Shown here in pieces: positions 16,591-26,447 of a stretch of 46,606 nucleotides of DNA. Position 1 is the first letter of the stretch. Every line of letters begins with the position of its first letter. The notes under the pieces were generated by a model. It worked only from the letters and a program-made list of their open reading frames with translations, ran no database searches and was not told where the DNA came from. Source of the DNA: 66-474 sp035695065 (GTDB taxonomy: Bacteria; Pseudomonadota; Gammaproteobacteria; Xanthomonadales; Rhodanobacteraceae); contig DASSEW010000049.1 in the NCBI GenBank assembly GCA_035695065.1, positions 1 to 46,606 of the forward strand, in the 5' to 3' direction. The position numbers and the translations under genes were made by a program.

Positions 16591-17889
16591 ATGCCCCTCG
16601 CCACGCACGTCAAATCCGCGCTGCTTTCGCCGCTGCTGCCGATCTTCGCGGTCGTGTTCCTGCTGCCGTTCGGACGCGCCAGCGAACTGGGCGTTCTGGT
16701 TTGCATCCTCGGCGCACTGCTGTTCTTCGCGCGCTCGCGCGGTGCATGGAAGGCGCATCCCGGTGCGAAACTGCTGCTGGCGCTCTGGGCGTGCTATTTC
16801 GCCGCCGCGCTGATCTCCGCGTTCGACGCGATCCAGCCCGGCAAGAGCTGGAGCACGGTCGCCGCGATCCTCCGCTTCGCGCCGTTCGGCTATTACGTGT
16901 GCTTCGCAGTGCGTCGCGAGTCGCGCGTGCGCGTGTTGTATTCCGCCACCGGAGTGATCGCCGCACTCTGGGCGCTGGATGCCTGGGTGCAGATCCTCAC
17001 CGGCTACAGCCTCGGCGGCCACGCCGAAGCGCAACGCATCTCCGGCATCTTCGGCGCGGACGACCTGAAGCTCGGCTTGGTGCTGGCGGTGCTCTCGCCG
17101 TTCGTGGCCTGGGCCGCGCGCGAACGTTTCGGCCGCGCGGGTCTGATTGTCGCGCTGCTGTTCCTGCTCGGCCCGATCCTGCTGGCCGGCGAACGCGCCG
17201 CGTGGCTGATGTTTGCGCTGGTGGTGATCGCCTGCTTCTGGCGCGAGTCCGAATCAACTGTGCGCTTCGCCGCGTGGATCATGTGCGCGGTCGTGATTGC
17301 GGCCCTCGCCGTGGGCATCGCGTGGAAGACTTCGCCGCGTTTCGACCAGCGCATGCAGCGCACGCTGCTGGCCTTCGATGATTCGCCGCAGGCGCTGGAT
17401 ACCGCAAGCAGCGGTCGCCTCGACATCTGGCGCACCGCGCTGAAAATGGCGTGGGCGCATCCGGTGAACGGCGTGGGCGTGCGCGATTTCCGCTTCGCCT
17501 ATCCGCAGTTCGCGCGGCCCGGCGATCGCTTCCTGTCCATCGAGGCCTGCGGGCCGGGCCAGGGCGCGTGCCATCCGCACCAGATCGTGCTGGAAGTGCT
17601 GGACGACACCGGTGCGATCGGCGTGGCCTTGTGGCTGTTCGGTGTGGTGCTGGTGGTACGGGCGTATCGCCACGCGGACTCGCGCGCGCGGTTCCGGGCG
17701 TGGCCGGCCGCGGTCGGCTTGTTCGTGATGGTGTTCCCCGTCAACACGCACCTGGCGTTTTACTCGGCGTGGTGGGGGCTGCTGTTCTGGTGGCTGGTAG
17801 CGCTCTGGTGCGCAGCGCTTCATGCGGACCTGCCGGGGACGGCCGCGGCTGCGGCGCCGCTGACGCGCACGGGGTCGAGCCATGCGTGA
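16591..17889 (+). CDS. O-antigen ligase (WaaL) family membrane protein
   Basis: This 432-residue polytopic protein has roughly 10-12 hydrophobic segments and a large periplasmic loop with SSGRLDIWRTALKMAWAHPV, NGVGVRDFRFAYP and CHPHQIVLEVLDDTGAIG. The R-x3-W, NGVG and H-x2-x3-L-E-x6-G-x2-G pattern is characteristic of the Wzy_C/WaaL superfamily. The family joins undecaprenyl-linked glycans to lipid A core in the periplasm. WaaL and Wzy cannot be separated reliably from sequence alone, but the surrounding LPS-core genes favour a ligase. A TACAAT at 16559-16564 may be a promoter -10 box. It overlaps GT2 by 8 bases. Confidence 0.85.
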   Translation: MPLATHVKSALLSPLLPIFAVVFLLPFGRASELGVLVCILGALLFFARSRGAWKAHPGAKLLLALWACYFAAALISAFDAIQPGKSWSTVAAILRFAPFGYYVCFAVRRESRVRVLYSATGVIAALWALDAWVQILTGYSLGGHAEAQRISGIFGADDLKLGLVLAVLSPFVAWAARERFGRAGLIVALLFLLGPILLAGERAAWLMFALVVIACFWRESESTVRFAAWIMCAVVIAALAVGIAWKTSPRFDQRMQRTLLAFDDSPQALDTASSGRLDIWRTALKMAWAHPVNGVGVRDFRFAYPQFARPGDRFLSIEACGPGQGACHPHQIVLEVLDDTGAIGVALWLFGVVLVVRAYRHADSRARFRAWPAAVGLFVMVFPVNTHLAFYSAWWGLLFWWLVALWCAALHADLPGTAAAAAPLTRTGSSHA

Positions 17890-18637
17890 GAAGTTCTCGC
17901 TGGTCATCATCACCTTCAACAACGCCGATACGCTCGAGCGTTGTCTGGCCGCGGCCGATTTCGCCGACGAAATCGTGGTGCTGGATTCCGGTTCGACGGA
18001 TGCCACCGTGGAAATCGCGCAGCGCTTCGGCGCGCGCGTGGCGGTGCATCCGTTCGATGATTACGGACCGCAGAAGCAGCGCGCCTACGACATGGCGAGT
18101 CACGACTGGATATTGAATCTCGACGCGGACGAGGTGCTCTCGCCCGGCACGCGCGAGGTGATCGAACGTGCGCTGGAGCATCCGCGCGCTGCGGGGTTCC
18201 GCCTGCCGAGGCGCGAGCGGATGTTCTGGACGGTGCCGAGCCGCCTGAGCTGGCGCAATGGACACCTGCGCCTGTTCGATCGCCGGCGCGGCGGCATGAA
18301 CGACATTCCGGTGCACGCCGCGGTGGAAGTGCGTGGCCCGGTGAAGACCCTGTGGCGCGCCGACTTCGTCAACGACGGCGACGGCGACATCGCCACGCGC
18401 GTGGAGAAGATCAACCGCTATTCCTCGGGCATGGTCGCGCACAAGCTCGCGAGGAAGCAGCGCTTCAGCGGCGCGATGATGGTGCTGTACCCGCCGGTGT
18501 TCTTCCTGCGGCAGTACGTTCTCAAGCGCTATTTCCTGTCCGGCTGGGCCGGCTTCGTCGCCAGCGTGTTGGGGGCGTTCTATGTGTTCCTGAAGTACGC
18601 GAAGCTGTACGAAGCCCGAAGAAATCGTGAGCGGTGA
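17882..18637 (+). CDS. WaaE/KdtX-like family 2 glycosyltransferase
   Basis: This 251-residue GT-A enzyme has FSLVIITFNNADTLERCL at the start, the nucleotide-sugar site VVLDSGSTDATVEIA, and the metal motif NLDADEVLSPGT. Its short length and the ERMFWTVPSRLSWRNGHLRLFDR segment resemble the WaaE/KdtX group that adds glucose to the LPS inner core. A hydrophobic C-terminal part (VLYPPVFFLRQYVLKRYFLS and after) suggests membrane association. Its start overlaps the ligase-like gene by 8 bases. The last codons (N-R-E-R) and the TGA stop fall within the GTGAGCG heptamer repeats that continue downstream. Confidence 0.88.
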   Translation: MREKFSLVIITFNNADTLERCLAAADFADEIVVLDSGSTDATVEIAQRFGARVAVHPFDDYGPQKQRAYDMASHDWILNLDADEVLSPGTREVIERALEHPRAAGFRLPRRERMFWTVPSRLSWRNGHLRLFDRRRGGMNDIPVHAAVEVRGPVKTLWRADFVNDGDGDIATRVEKINRYSSGMVAHKLARKQRFSGAMMVLYPPVFFLRQYVLKRYFLSGWAGFVASVLGAFYVFLKYAKLYEARRNRER

Positions 18638-18686
18638 GCGGCGACTGGAATGAGGCGTGAGCGGTGATTGGTGAGCGGTGAGCGGA
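18627..18686. repeat. Degenerate GTGAGCG heptamer array (left arm)
   Basis: About eight imperfect GTGAGCG units run from inside the end of the GT2 gene to 18686. Their reverse complement (CCGCTCA) differs by one base from the CCGCTGA units of the larger array at 18713-18908. A central near-palindrome (GCGGAAAAAGC ... GCTTTTGCCGC) separates the two arrays, so the whole block can fold into a long imperfect hairpin. Confidence 0.75.
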
Positions 18687-18712
18687 AAAAGCGCGCAGGC
18701 TTTAAGCTTTTG

Positions 18713-18908
<196 letters not shown>

Positions 18909-18911
18909 CCT

Positions 18912-19826
18912 TCAATACACCGGCGGCGCACCTTCCGGCCTGGTCTTGAACCGCTTGTGCGCCCACAGGTATTGCGCGGGCGCTTCGCGCACCATGCGTT
19001 CGATCAGCGCGTTGACGCGCGCGGTGTCGGCGACCACGTCCGCCGTCGGGAAATCCGCCAGCGGCGCTTCCAGCCGCAATGCGTAACTTCCATCGCGCTC
19101 GCGGCGATGGAAGAACGGGACCACCGCCGCGCCGGACAATCGCGCGAGATGATGCGTCGCGGTGATGGTGGATGCGGGAATGCCGAAGAACGGCGCGAAT
19201 ACGCTGTCCTTGCCGCGCATGTCCTGGTCGGGCGCGTACCAGACGACACCTCCGCGCCGCATGTATTTCACCGTTGCGCGCAGCGCGTCCTTGTCGAACA
19301 TCGTGTCGGCGTAGCCCAGCCGCGCGCGCAGCACGATCCACTCGAACACGTCCGAATCCATGCGCCGGTACATGCCGGCGATGCGCAGCTCGCGCGAGAT
19401 CAGCCGTGCGCACAGCTCGAGGTGCGAGAAGTGCCCGCCGACCAGCAGCGCGCCGCGTCCTTGTTCCCGCAACGCTTGCAGATGTTCCAGGCCTTCGATG
19501 TGCACGGGCAGTTTCGAAAGCTTGCGATCGGATGCCATCCAGCCCAGCGCGAATTCGCCGAGCATCACGCCCATGTCGCGCAAGGCCTCGGTGCGCAATT
19601 TGGCACGCGCGGCCGGGTCCAGGTCGGGGAAGCACAATTCGAGGTTACGCGTGACCACGTGCCGACGCGCGCGCAGCAGTGGCGCGACCAGCGTGCCGAA
19701 CACCGCGCCGAGTTTCAGGATCGCGCGATGCGGCAGCAGCACCAGCAGGCGCAGCACGCCGGCACCCAGCCAGGCCGGCCAGTTGCGCGGGGCGAGCAGT
19801 GACGGCGTGAACGGCGGATTCTGCAT
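18912..19826 (-). CDS. lpxL: Lipid A acyltransferase, LpxL/HtrB family
   Basis: This 304-residue protein has one N-terminal membrane anchor (LGAGVLRLLVLLPHRAI) and the acyltransferase signature HFSHLE (H132-x4-E137), followed by GMYRRMDSDVFEW, ADTMFDKDALRATVKYMRRG and VWYAPDQDMRGKDSVFAPFFG. It transfers a secondary acyl chain from acyl-ACP to Kdo2-lipid IVA at the inner membrane. LpxL, LpxP and LpxM cannot be told apart securely here. The ATG at 19824-19826 is preferred over an in-frame TTG 18 bases upstream. It is divergent from waaA across about 60 bases that contain a 20-base palindrome. Confidence 0.93.
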   Translation of the reverse strand: MQNPPFTPSLLAPRNWPAWLGAGVLRLLVLLPHRAILKLGAVFGTLVAPLLRARRHVVTRNLELCFPDLDPAARAKLRTEALRDMGVMLGEFALGWMASDRKLSKLPVHIEGLEHLQALREQGRGALLVGGHFSHLELCARLISRELRIAGMYRRMDSDVFEWIVLRARLGYADTMFDKDALRATVKYMRRGGVVWYAPDQDMRGKDSVFAPFFGIPASTITATHHLARLSGAAVVPFFHRRERDGSYALRLEAPLADFPTADVVADTARVNALIERMVREAPAQYLWAHKRFKTRPEGAPPVY

Positions 19827-19837
19827 GGGGCGCGATG

Positions 19838-19860
19838 ATAACAATCGCGATCGTTATACT
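19838..19860 (+). promoter_or_regulatory. Palindrome and waaA -10 region between lpxL and waaA
   Basis: The 20-base sequence ATAACAATCGCGATCGTTAT (19838-19857) is palindromic at 9 of 10 base pairs. It overlaps a TATACT -10 box at 19855-19860, 27 bases before the waaA ATG. It lies between divergent lipid A/Kdo genes and looks like an operator that could serve both. No matching known regulator site is recognised. Confidence 0.5.
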
Positions 19861-19886
19861 CGCGCGGCTTTCCCCAGATTTGCCGC

Positions 19887-21185
19887 ATGCTGCGACTCCT
19901 CTACACCATCGCGATCTATCTCGCCACGCCGGTGATCGTGCTGCGGCTGATTGCACGCGGCCTGCATTACAGTGGCTATTTCGCGCGCTGGCGCGAGCGC
20001 TTCGGCCGTTTCCCCGATCCGCACTTTTCCGAAAGCATCTGGGTGCACGCGGTGTCGGTGGGCGAGGTGAATGCCGCGCTGCCGTTGATCCGCGCCCTGC
20101 GCCGGCGCTATCCGCAGTTGCCGATGGTGGTGACCACCGTGACGCCCACCGGCTCGGAGCGGGTACGCGCGCAACTGGGCGACGAGGTGTTCCACGTCTA
20201 CCTGCCCTACGACCTGCCGCACGCGGTGCGGCGTTTCCTCGATCGCATCAAGCCGAGCCTGGGCGTGATCATGGAAACCGAGATCTGGCCGAACCTGTTC
20301 CATCTCTGCGGCGAGCGCAAGATCCCGCTGGTGATCGCCAATGCGCGCCTGTCGGAGCGTTCGCTGCGCGCCTACGCGCCGATCCACAAGCTGGTCGCGC
20401 AGGCGCTGGGCAACGTCGGTCACATCGCCGCGCAATCGCACGCGGACGCGCGTCGTTATCGCACGCTCGGAGCGGACCCCGCGCGCGTCAGCATCGCCGG
20501 AAACCTGAAGTTCGATATGCCGATCCCGCAGGGCGTGCGCGAGCGCGGCGAGGCCCTGCGCCATGCCTGGGGCGAAGCGCGGCCGGTGTGGTTCGCGGCC
20601 AGCACGCACGAGGGCGAGGAACTGGCCGTGCTGCAGGCGCACCTGGACGTGCTGCATCGCCTGCCGGACGCGCTGCTGCTGATCGCGCCGCGGCATCCGG
20701 AGCGCTTCCGCGCGGTCGAGCAGTCCGCGCGCAATCTCGGCTTCGCCACCTGCACCCATAACGGCACCGAGAAGCCCGATGCGAATTGCCAGTGCTTCGT
20801 GATCGACGTGATGGGCGCGATGATGCGGTACTACGCGGCCAGCGACCTCGCCTTCGTGGCCGGCAGCCTGGTGCCGATCGGCGGGCACAACGTGCTGGAG
20901 CCTGCTTCACTGGCGCGGCCGGTGCTGGTCGGCCCGTACACGTTCAATTTCGAAGAGATCACCCGCAGCCTGGTCGAAGGCGGCGGGGCGCGTCGTGTCG
21001 AGGCGCCGGACGAGCTGGGCCCGGCGGTGCTTGAGCTGCTGCGTGATGCGCCGCTGCGGCACCGCATGGGTGCGAACGCGCGGGTGGTGTTCGCGCGCGA
21101 GCGCGGCGCGGTGCGCCGCACGATGATCCTCATCGAGCGGATTTACGCGCGATCGAACGAGGTGCGCTTGCGCAGCGCCAAGTGA
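19887..21185 (+). CDS. waaA: 3-deoxy-D-manno-octulosonic acid transferase
   Basis: This 432-residue GT-B enzyme begins with a membrane-anchoring helix (MLRLLYTIAIYLATPVIVLRL). It carries IWVHAVSVGEVNAALPLI with the catalytic Glu, VIMETEIWPNL, IANARLSERS, and the donor-site segment LVPIGGHNVLEPASLARPVL. WaaA (KdtA) attaches Kdo from CMP-Kdo to lipid IVA, producing the substrate of LpxL, which is encoded divergently next door. Its length and motifs are normal. It converges on tolC, whose stop is 17 bases beyond the waaA stop. Confidence 0.97.
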   Translation: MLRLLYTIAIYLATPVIVLRLIARGLHYSGYFARWRERFGRFPDPHFSESIWVHAVSVGEVNAALPLIRALRRRYPQLPMVVTTVTPTGSERVRAQLGDEVFHVYLPYDLPHAVRRFLDRIKPSLGVIMETEIWPNLFHLCGERKIPLVIANARLSERSLRAYAPIHKLVAQALGNVGHIAAQSHADARRYRTLGADPARVSIAGNLKFDMPIPQGVRERGEALRHAWGEARPVWFAASTHEGEELAVLQAHLDVLHRLPDALLLIAPRHPERFRAVEQSARNLGFATCTHNGTEKPDANCQCFVIDVMGAMMRYYAASDLAFVAGSLVPIGGHNVLEPASLARPVLVGPYTFNFEEITRSLVEGGGARRVEAPDELGPAVLELLRDAPLRHRMGANARVVFARERGAVRRTMILIERIYARSNEVRLRSAK

Positions 21186-21201
21186 TGCAGCGCGCGGCTG
21201 G

Positions 21202-22590
21202 TCATTGCAGCAGCGCGTTCGCCGCTTGCAGGTCCTTCACGTCCAGCGTGCCCGACGCGTCCTTCAACGTGAGCTGGTTGATCACGAAGGCGTGGCGCGC
21301 CTGCGAGTAGTTGCTCTGCGCCTGGAACAGGTTCTGCTGGCTGATCAGCACGTCGACGATGGTGCGGGTGCCGACTTCGAAGCCGGCCTGCGTCGCTTCC
21401 AGCGCCTTCTGCGCGGACACCACCGCCTGCTTCTGCGCTTCCACTTCGCTGATGCCCGCCTCGATCGCATTGAACGCGCTGCGCGTGTTACGGATCACGT
21501 TGCGGCGATCCTGTTCCAGGATGTCGCCTTGCTCGTCGCGTTGCGCGATCGCCTGCCGCACCCGCGAATGGGTAAAACCACCGGAGAAGATCGGCACCTG
21601 CAGCACCAGACCGACCACGGTGTCGTGGCGGCCGCTGTTGAAGGCGTAGCTCGGCATGCCGGCGCCGACCGGGGAGCCCCACTGCGGCGAGTCGGTGTAG
21701 CTCACCTGCGCGTTCAAGGTCGGGAGGTGGCCGGCGCGCGCCACGGTGATGTCGTGGTTGAAGGCTTCCACCTGGTCGCGCTGCGCCTGCAGCGCCGGGT
21801 TGCTCTGCAGCGCCAGGTTCACCCACTCGTCGATCGCGTCCGGCTGCGGCTTGTTCAGCGGCAGGTTATCGGTGAGCGTCTTCAGGTCGCCGACCGGCTT
21901 GCCGGTGATCTGGCTGAGCGCCTCGCGATTGTCGAAGACCGTGTTCTGCGCCTGGATCACTGCGGCCGCGGCGGCATCGTGCTGCGCCTTGGCGGCATCC
22001 ACGTCGGTGATCGCGGACAGGCCCACGTTGAACCGCTGCTGCGCCTGGTCGAGCTGCTTGGCCAGCGCCTGCTCGTTGGCCTTGGCGAAGCGCAGCTCGT
22101 CTTCCGCGGTCAGCACGTTGAAATAGGCGGTAGCGGTGCGCAGGATCAGGTCCTGCTCCGCCGCCTGGTAATTTGCGTCGCCGCTGCGCGCCTGCGCGCG
22201 CGCCGCAGCGACCGACTCGAACTTGCCGAAGTCGAAAATCGTCTGGTCCAGCGTGGCGCTCTTCTGGAAGCTGCGCCCGGCGGTGTCGGTGCGCGTGGCG
22301 AACACCTGGAACCCGCCGCTGCCGTCGCTGACCGGCTTGTTGGTGGTGCTGAAGCCGTGCTCGTCGGAGAAGCTGCCCTGTGCGCTGATCTGCGGCAGCA
22401 GCACCGCGCGCGCCTGCGATACGTCTTCGGACACGATGCGGCGCTGCGCTTCGGACTGCTGCAGGAGCGGATCGGACTGGCGCGCCTGGCGATAGGCGTC
22501 CATCAGGTCTTCGGCGTGCGCGGTGGTCGCGCCAAGGCAGGCGAGCGAGATCAGCAGGGCGAGCGGGCGCAGGGTCGGGCGGTGCGTCAT
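21202..22590 (-). CDS. tolC: TolC family outer membrane channel protein
   Basis: This 462-residue protein has a signal peptide (MTHRPTLRPLALLISLACLGATTAHA) and two long coiled-coil repeats typical of outer membrane factors. These include DLMDAYRQARQSDPLLQQSEA at the mature start, AAEQDLILRTATAYFNVLTAEDELRFA in the first repeat and QRDEQGDILEQDRRNVIRNTRSAFN in the second. The trimer forms the exit duct for RND, MFS and ABC efflux and for type I secretion. The ATG at 22588-22590 follows an AAAGG site. It lies 46 bases downstream of pcm and may share its transcript. A TetR regulator is encoded on the other side of pcm. Confidence 0.95.
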   Translation of the reverse strand: MTHRPTLRPLALLISLACLGATTAHAEDLMDAYRQARQSDPLLQQSEAQRRIVSEDVSQARAVLLPQISAQGSFSDEHGFSTTNKPVSDGSGGFQVFATRTDTAGRSFQKSATLDQTIFDFGKFESVAAARAQARSGDANYQAAEQDLILRTATAYFNVLTAEDELRFAKANEQALAKQLDQAQQRFNVGLSAITDVDAAKAQHDAAAAAVIQAQNTVFDNREALSQITGKPVGDLKTLTDNLPLNKPQPDAIDEWVNLALQSNPALQAQRDQVEAFNHDITVARAGHLPTLNAQVSYTDSPQWGSPVGAGMPSYAFNSGRHDTVVGLVLQVPIFSGGFTHSRVRQAIAQRDEQGDILEQDRRNVIRNTRSAFNAIEAGISEVEAQKQAVVSAQKALEATQAGFEVGTRTIVDVLISQQNLFQAQSNYSQARHAFVINQLTLKDASGTLDVKDLQAANALLQ

Positions 22591-22636
22591 CGGAAACCTT
22601 TTCTCGTTGGGGCGTGGGTGACGCCGCGATGGTGGA

Positions 22637-23308
22637 TCAAAGATTGAATTGACGGCGCGGTTCGGCGCCGGCGAGGTAAGCAAGATCCGTTTCGAACAGG
22701 CGCTCCTCGCCGAACGCGCCGTCGGCGTCGCGGCGCAGCAGCAGCGCGCGCATCGCCGGCTCCACGCCGGCCACCACGAACATGCGTCCACCGACCTTCA
22801 GCCAGTCGCGGAACCGCTGCGGCACTTCGGCCACCGCGCCGGTCACCGCGATCGCGTCGAACGTGCGACCCGGATCGAAATCGCGCAGCGCATCCGCATG
22901 CACCAGTTCGATGTTCTCGATGCCCACGCTGCGCAGCCGCGCGCGCGCGGTCTCCACGAAGTCGGCGTGCCGGTCCACGCTCACCACGTGTTTGCCCAGT
23001 TTGGCGAGGCAGGCGGTGAGATAGCCCGAGCCGGTGCCGATCTCCAGCACTTCCTCGTTCGGCTGCACATCCAGCGCCTGCAGGATCCGGCCTTCCACGA
23101 TCGGCTTCAGCATCGTCTCGCCGTGCGCGATCGGCAGCGCGAGATCCGCATACGCCAGCGCGTGATAGGCGGGCAGCACGAACGATTCGCGCGGCAGTTC
23201 GGTGAGCACGCTCAATACGCGCGCGTCCAGCACTTCCGACGGGCGCACCTGGTTCTCGACCATGTTGCGGCGCGCGCGTTCGAGGTTGATCGTTTCGGTA
23301 TTCGACAT
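22637..23308 (-). CDS. pcm: Protein-L-isoaspartate O-methyltransferase
   Basis: This 223-residue SAM-dependent methyltransferase contains MVENQVRPSEVLDARVL near the start, IAHGETMLKPIVEGRILQAL (resembling the family's ISQPYMVA-type substrate loop), and the SAM-binding motif VLEIGTGSGYLTACLA. The family repairs isoaspartyl residues in damaged proteins; this short variant next to tolC is common in Xanthomonadaceae. The ATG at 23306-23308 is chosen because the conserved region begins just after it. Upstream codons fall in the intergenic promoter region. A few substitutions in the substrate loop leave open whether it acts on isoaspartate specifically. Confidence 0.9.
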   Translation of the reverse strand: MSNTETINLERARRNMVENQVRPSEVLDARVLSVLTELPRESFVLPAYHALAYADLALPIAHGETMLKPIVEGRILQALDVQPNEEVLEIGTGSGYLTACLAKLGKHVVSVDRHADFVETARARLRSVGIENIELVHADALRDFDPGRTFDAIAVTGAVAEVPQRFRDWLKVGGRMFVVAGVEPAMRALLLRRDADGAFGEERLFETDLAYLAGAEPRRQFNL

Positions 23309-23566
23309 GATTCGCATCAGGGTGGTCAAAGACTCGAAAGAATAATCCGTTTGCGGCGTTCCTGCGCACAAAACGGTCTGTATTGACTGTACTACAACAC
23401 CAACACACATAGTCTCGCTTCCGCGACACCCGTAACGAAGTGCCGGAAGTCATCACGCGCAGGTGAGATACGTCATGCCTGCACGGTGTCGCGTGCTCTT
23501 CAGCAAAGCCTGTGCCACCACGTCCGCATCGGCATTGCACGCGCCGGCACCTTGTCCGCGGACGTT

Positions 23567-23598
23567 CATGTGTTCGCGTACGGACACGCGAACACGTG
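23567..23598. promoter_or_regulatory. Candidate operator palindrome upstream of the TetR gene
   Basis: CATGTGTTCGCGT (23567-23579) and ACGCGAACACGTG (23586-23598) are inverted arms matching at 12 of 13 positions, with a 6-base spacer. The site lies 41 bases upstream of the -35 of the tetR-type promoter and between divergent genes. It is a good candidate for binding by a dimeric regulator, possibly the adjacent TetR protein. Confidence 0.55.
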
Positions 23599-23638
23599 TT
23601 TGATGCTGAATCAACGGCGCGGGTTGCGGGTCGGGGCC

Positions 23639-23666
23639 TTGGGAAATATGAACTTGGCCGTATAAT
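23639..23666 (+). promoter_or_regulatory. Promoter of the TetR-family gene
   Basis: A -35 TTGGGA (23639-23644) and a perfect -10 TATAAT (23661-23666) are spaced 16 bases apart in a locally AT-rich patch. Transcription would start near 23673 and give an ~85-base leader containing a GCGC-GGGGG/CCCCC-GCGC hairpin at 23695-23719. Confidence 0.7.
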
Positions 23667-23756
23667 TATATGGACTGGTTTCGTTGAAGCCGACGCGCGG
23701 GGGTAAGGCCCCCTTGCGCGGCTTAACTCAACTTGCGTATCCCAATGAGTCGTTTT

Positions 23757-24398
23757 ATGAGCACCGTTACTGCCCGCACGACCGGCCCCGGCCGGCCCAA
23801 GGACATGGAAAAGCGCGCCGCCATCCTGGACGCGGCCAAGCGCCTTTTCCCGCAGCACGGCTACGAAGGCACCAGCATGGATGCGGTCGCCGCCGAGGCG
23901 GGTGTCTCCAAGCTCACCGTCTACAGCCATTTCGGCGACAAGGATTCGCTGTTCCGCGAAGCCTTGCGCGAGCGCTGCCGGCAGGCGTTGCCCGACAGCG
24001 TGTTCGAAGGCGTGCGTCCGCTGCGCGAAAGCCTGCTGGCGATCGCGCGCGCGCATGCGAGCGCGATCACCGATCCGGAAGCGATCGGCACCTGGCGCGC
24101 GATCCTGGGCGACTGCCGCCAGGGCAACCCGCGGCTCGGCCAGTTGATGTGGGAAGAAGGCCCGTGCCGCATGCGCGCCAAGATGGAGGGCTTTCTCCGG
24201 ATCGCGGTGCAGCGTGGCGAACTCGAAATGGACGACGTCGGCCGCGCCGCCGGCCAGTTCCTGGCGTTGCTGAAGGGCGATCTGCACGCGATGCGGCTGT
24301 TCGGCTGCGTGGATTGCCAGGAGACCTTCGAGCGCGAAGTGGTCGCCACCGCGGAAGCGGCAGTGGAGATGTTCCTGCGCGCGTATACGCGCAGATAA
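23757..24398 (+). CDS. TetR/AcrR family regulator (AefR-like)
   Basis: This roughly 213-residue protein has an N-terminal HTH: KRAAILDAAKRLFPQHGYEG, then TSMDAVAAEAGVSKLTVYSH and FGDKDSLFREAL. Its all-helical C-terminal domain resembles the AefR-type ligand domain. Members often repress RND pumps or outer membrane channels. Because it is divergent from pcm-tolC across a palindrome-rich 448-base gap, tolC is the natural candidate target, but this is inferred from position only. Two starts are possible, ATG at 23745 and at 23757; the second is used here. The next gene, thiC, has its own promoter. Confidence 0.88.
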   Translation: MSTVTARTTGPGRPKDMEKRAAILDAAKRLFPQHGYEGTSMDAVAAEAGVSKLTVYSHFGDKDSLFREALRERCRQALPDSVFEGVRPLRESLLAIARAHASAITDPEAIGTWRAILGDCRQGNPRLGQLMWEEGPCRMRAKMEGFLRIAVQRGELEMDDVGRAAGQFLALLKGDLHAMRLFGCVDCQETFEREVVATAEAAVEMFLRAYTRR

Positions 24399-24450
24399 TT
24401 CGTTCGCTTTGGGTTCTCTGCGAGCAACCGTCCATGGTGCTGTTTCCGAT

Positions 24451-24526
24451 CGGCATCCATGCCTCACCCTCAGCCATTGCACGCGATGCCTTCGTGGCAT
24501 CGCGTAAGCGCAATGGCTTCGACCTA
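24451..24526. repeat. Structured hairpin repeat upstream of thiC (copy 1)
   Basis: After a CGGCATCCATGCCTCACCCT lead, an outer stem GCCATTGC/GCAATGGC (24473-24480, 24510-24517) encloses an inner stem ACGCGATGCC/GGCATCGCGT with a TTCGT loop and an AAGC bulge, followed by TTCGACCT. A second copy lies inside mpl (38863-38937). There the inner stem, bulge position and flanks are kept while the outer stem is changed on both sides. It lies right against the thiC -10 box. Confidence 0.8.
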
Positions 24527-24530
24527 TAAT
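24525..24530 (+). promoter_or_regulatory. thiC -10 box
   Basis: A perfect TATAAT lies 29 bases before the thiC ATG, directly at the end of the hairpin repeat. No good -35 is seen at the proper distance. The implied leader is only about 20-25 bases, too short for a TPP riboswitch. Confidence 0.55.
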
Positions 24531-24559
24531 CGTTTTTCGCCCATGCGACGGAGCGCGCC

Positions 24560-26437
<1,878 letters not shown>

Positions 26438-26447
26438 GCATCGTCCG

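Larger units (their letters stand above)
23309..23756. other. Divergent control region between pcm-tolC and the TetR gene
   Basis: This 448-base gap has no convincing gene. It contains TGTATTGACTGTACTACA (23379-23396), a weak inverted repeat close to pcm; a strong palindrome at 23567-23598; a good promoter toward the TetR gene (23639-23666); and a leader hairpin at 23695-23719. The length and density of palindromes suggest that both flanking units are regulated from here. Confidence 0.7.

Noticed and set aside
22587..24500. Long minus-strand frame across pcm and the TetR gene
   Set aside because: It crosses two well-supported genes and their promoter region, and no part resembles a protein family.
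24399..24559. TPP riboswitch upstream of thiC
   Set aside because: The conserved CTGAGA and ACCTGA cores are absent by eye and the leader after the -10 box is too short. The structured repeat there has no riboswitch similarity.
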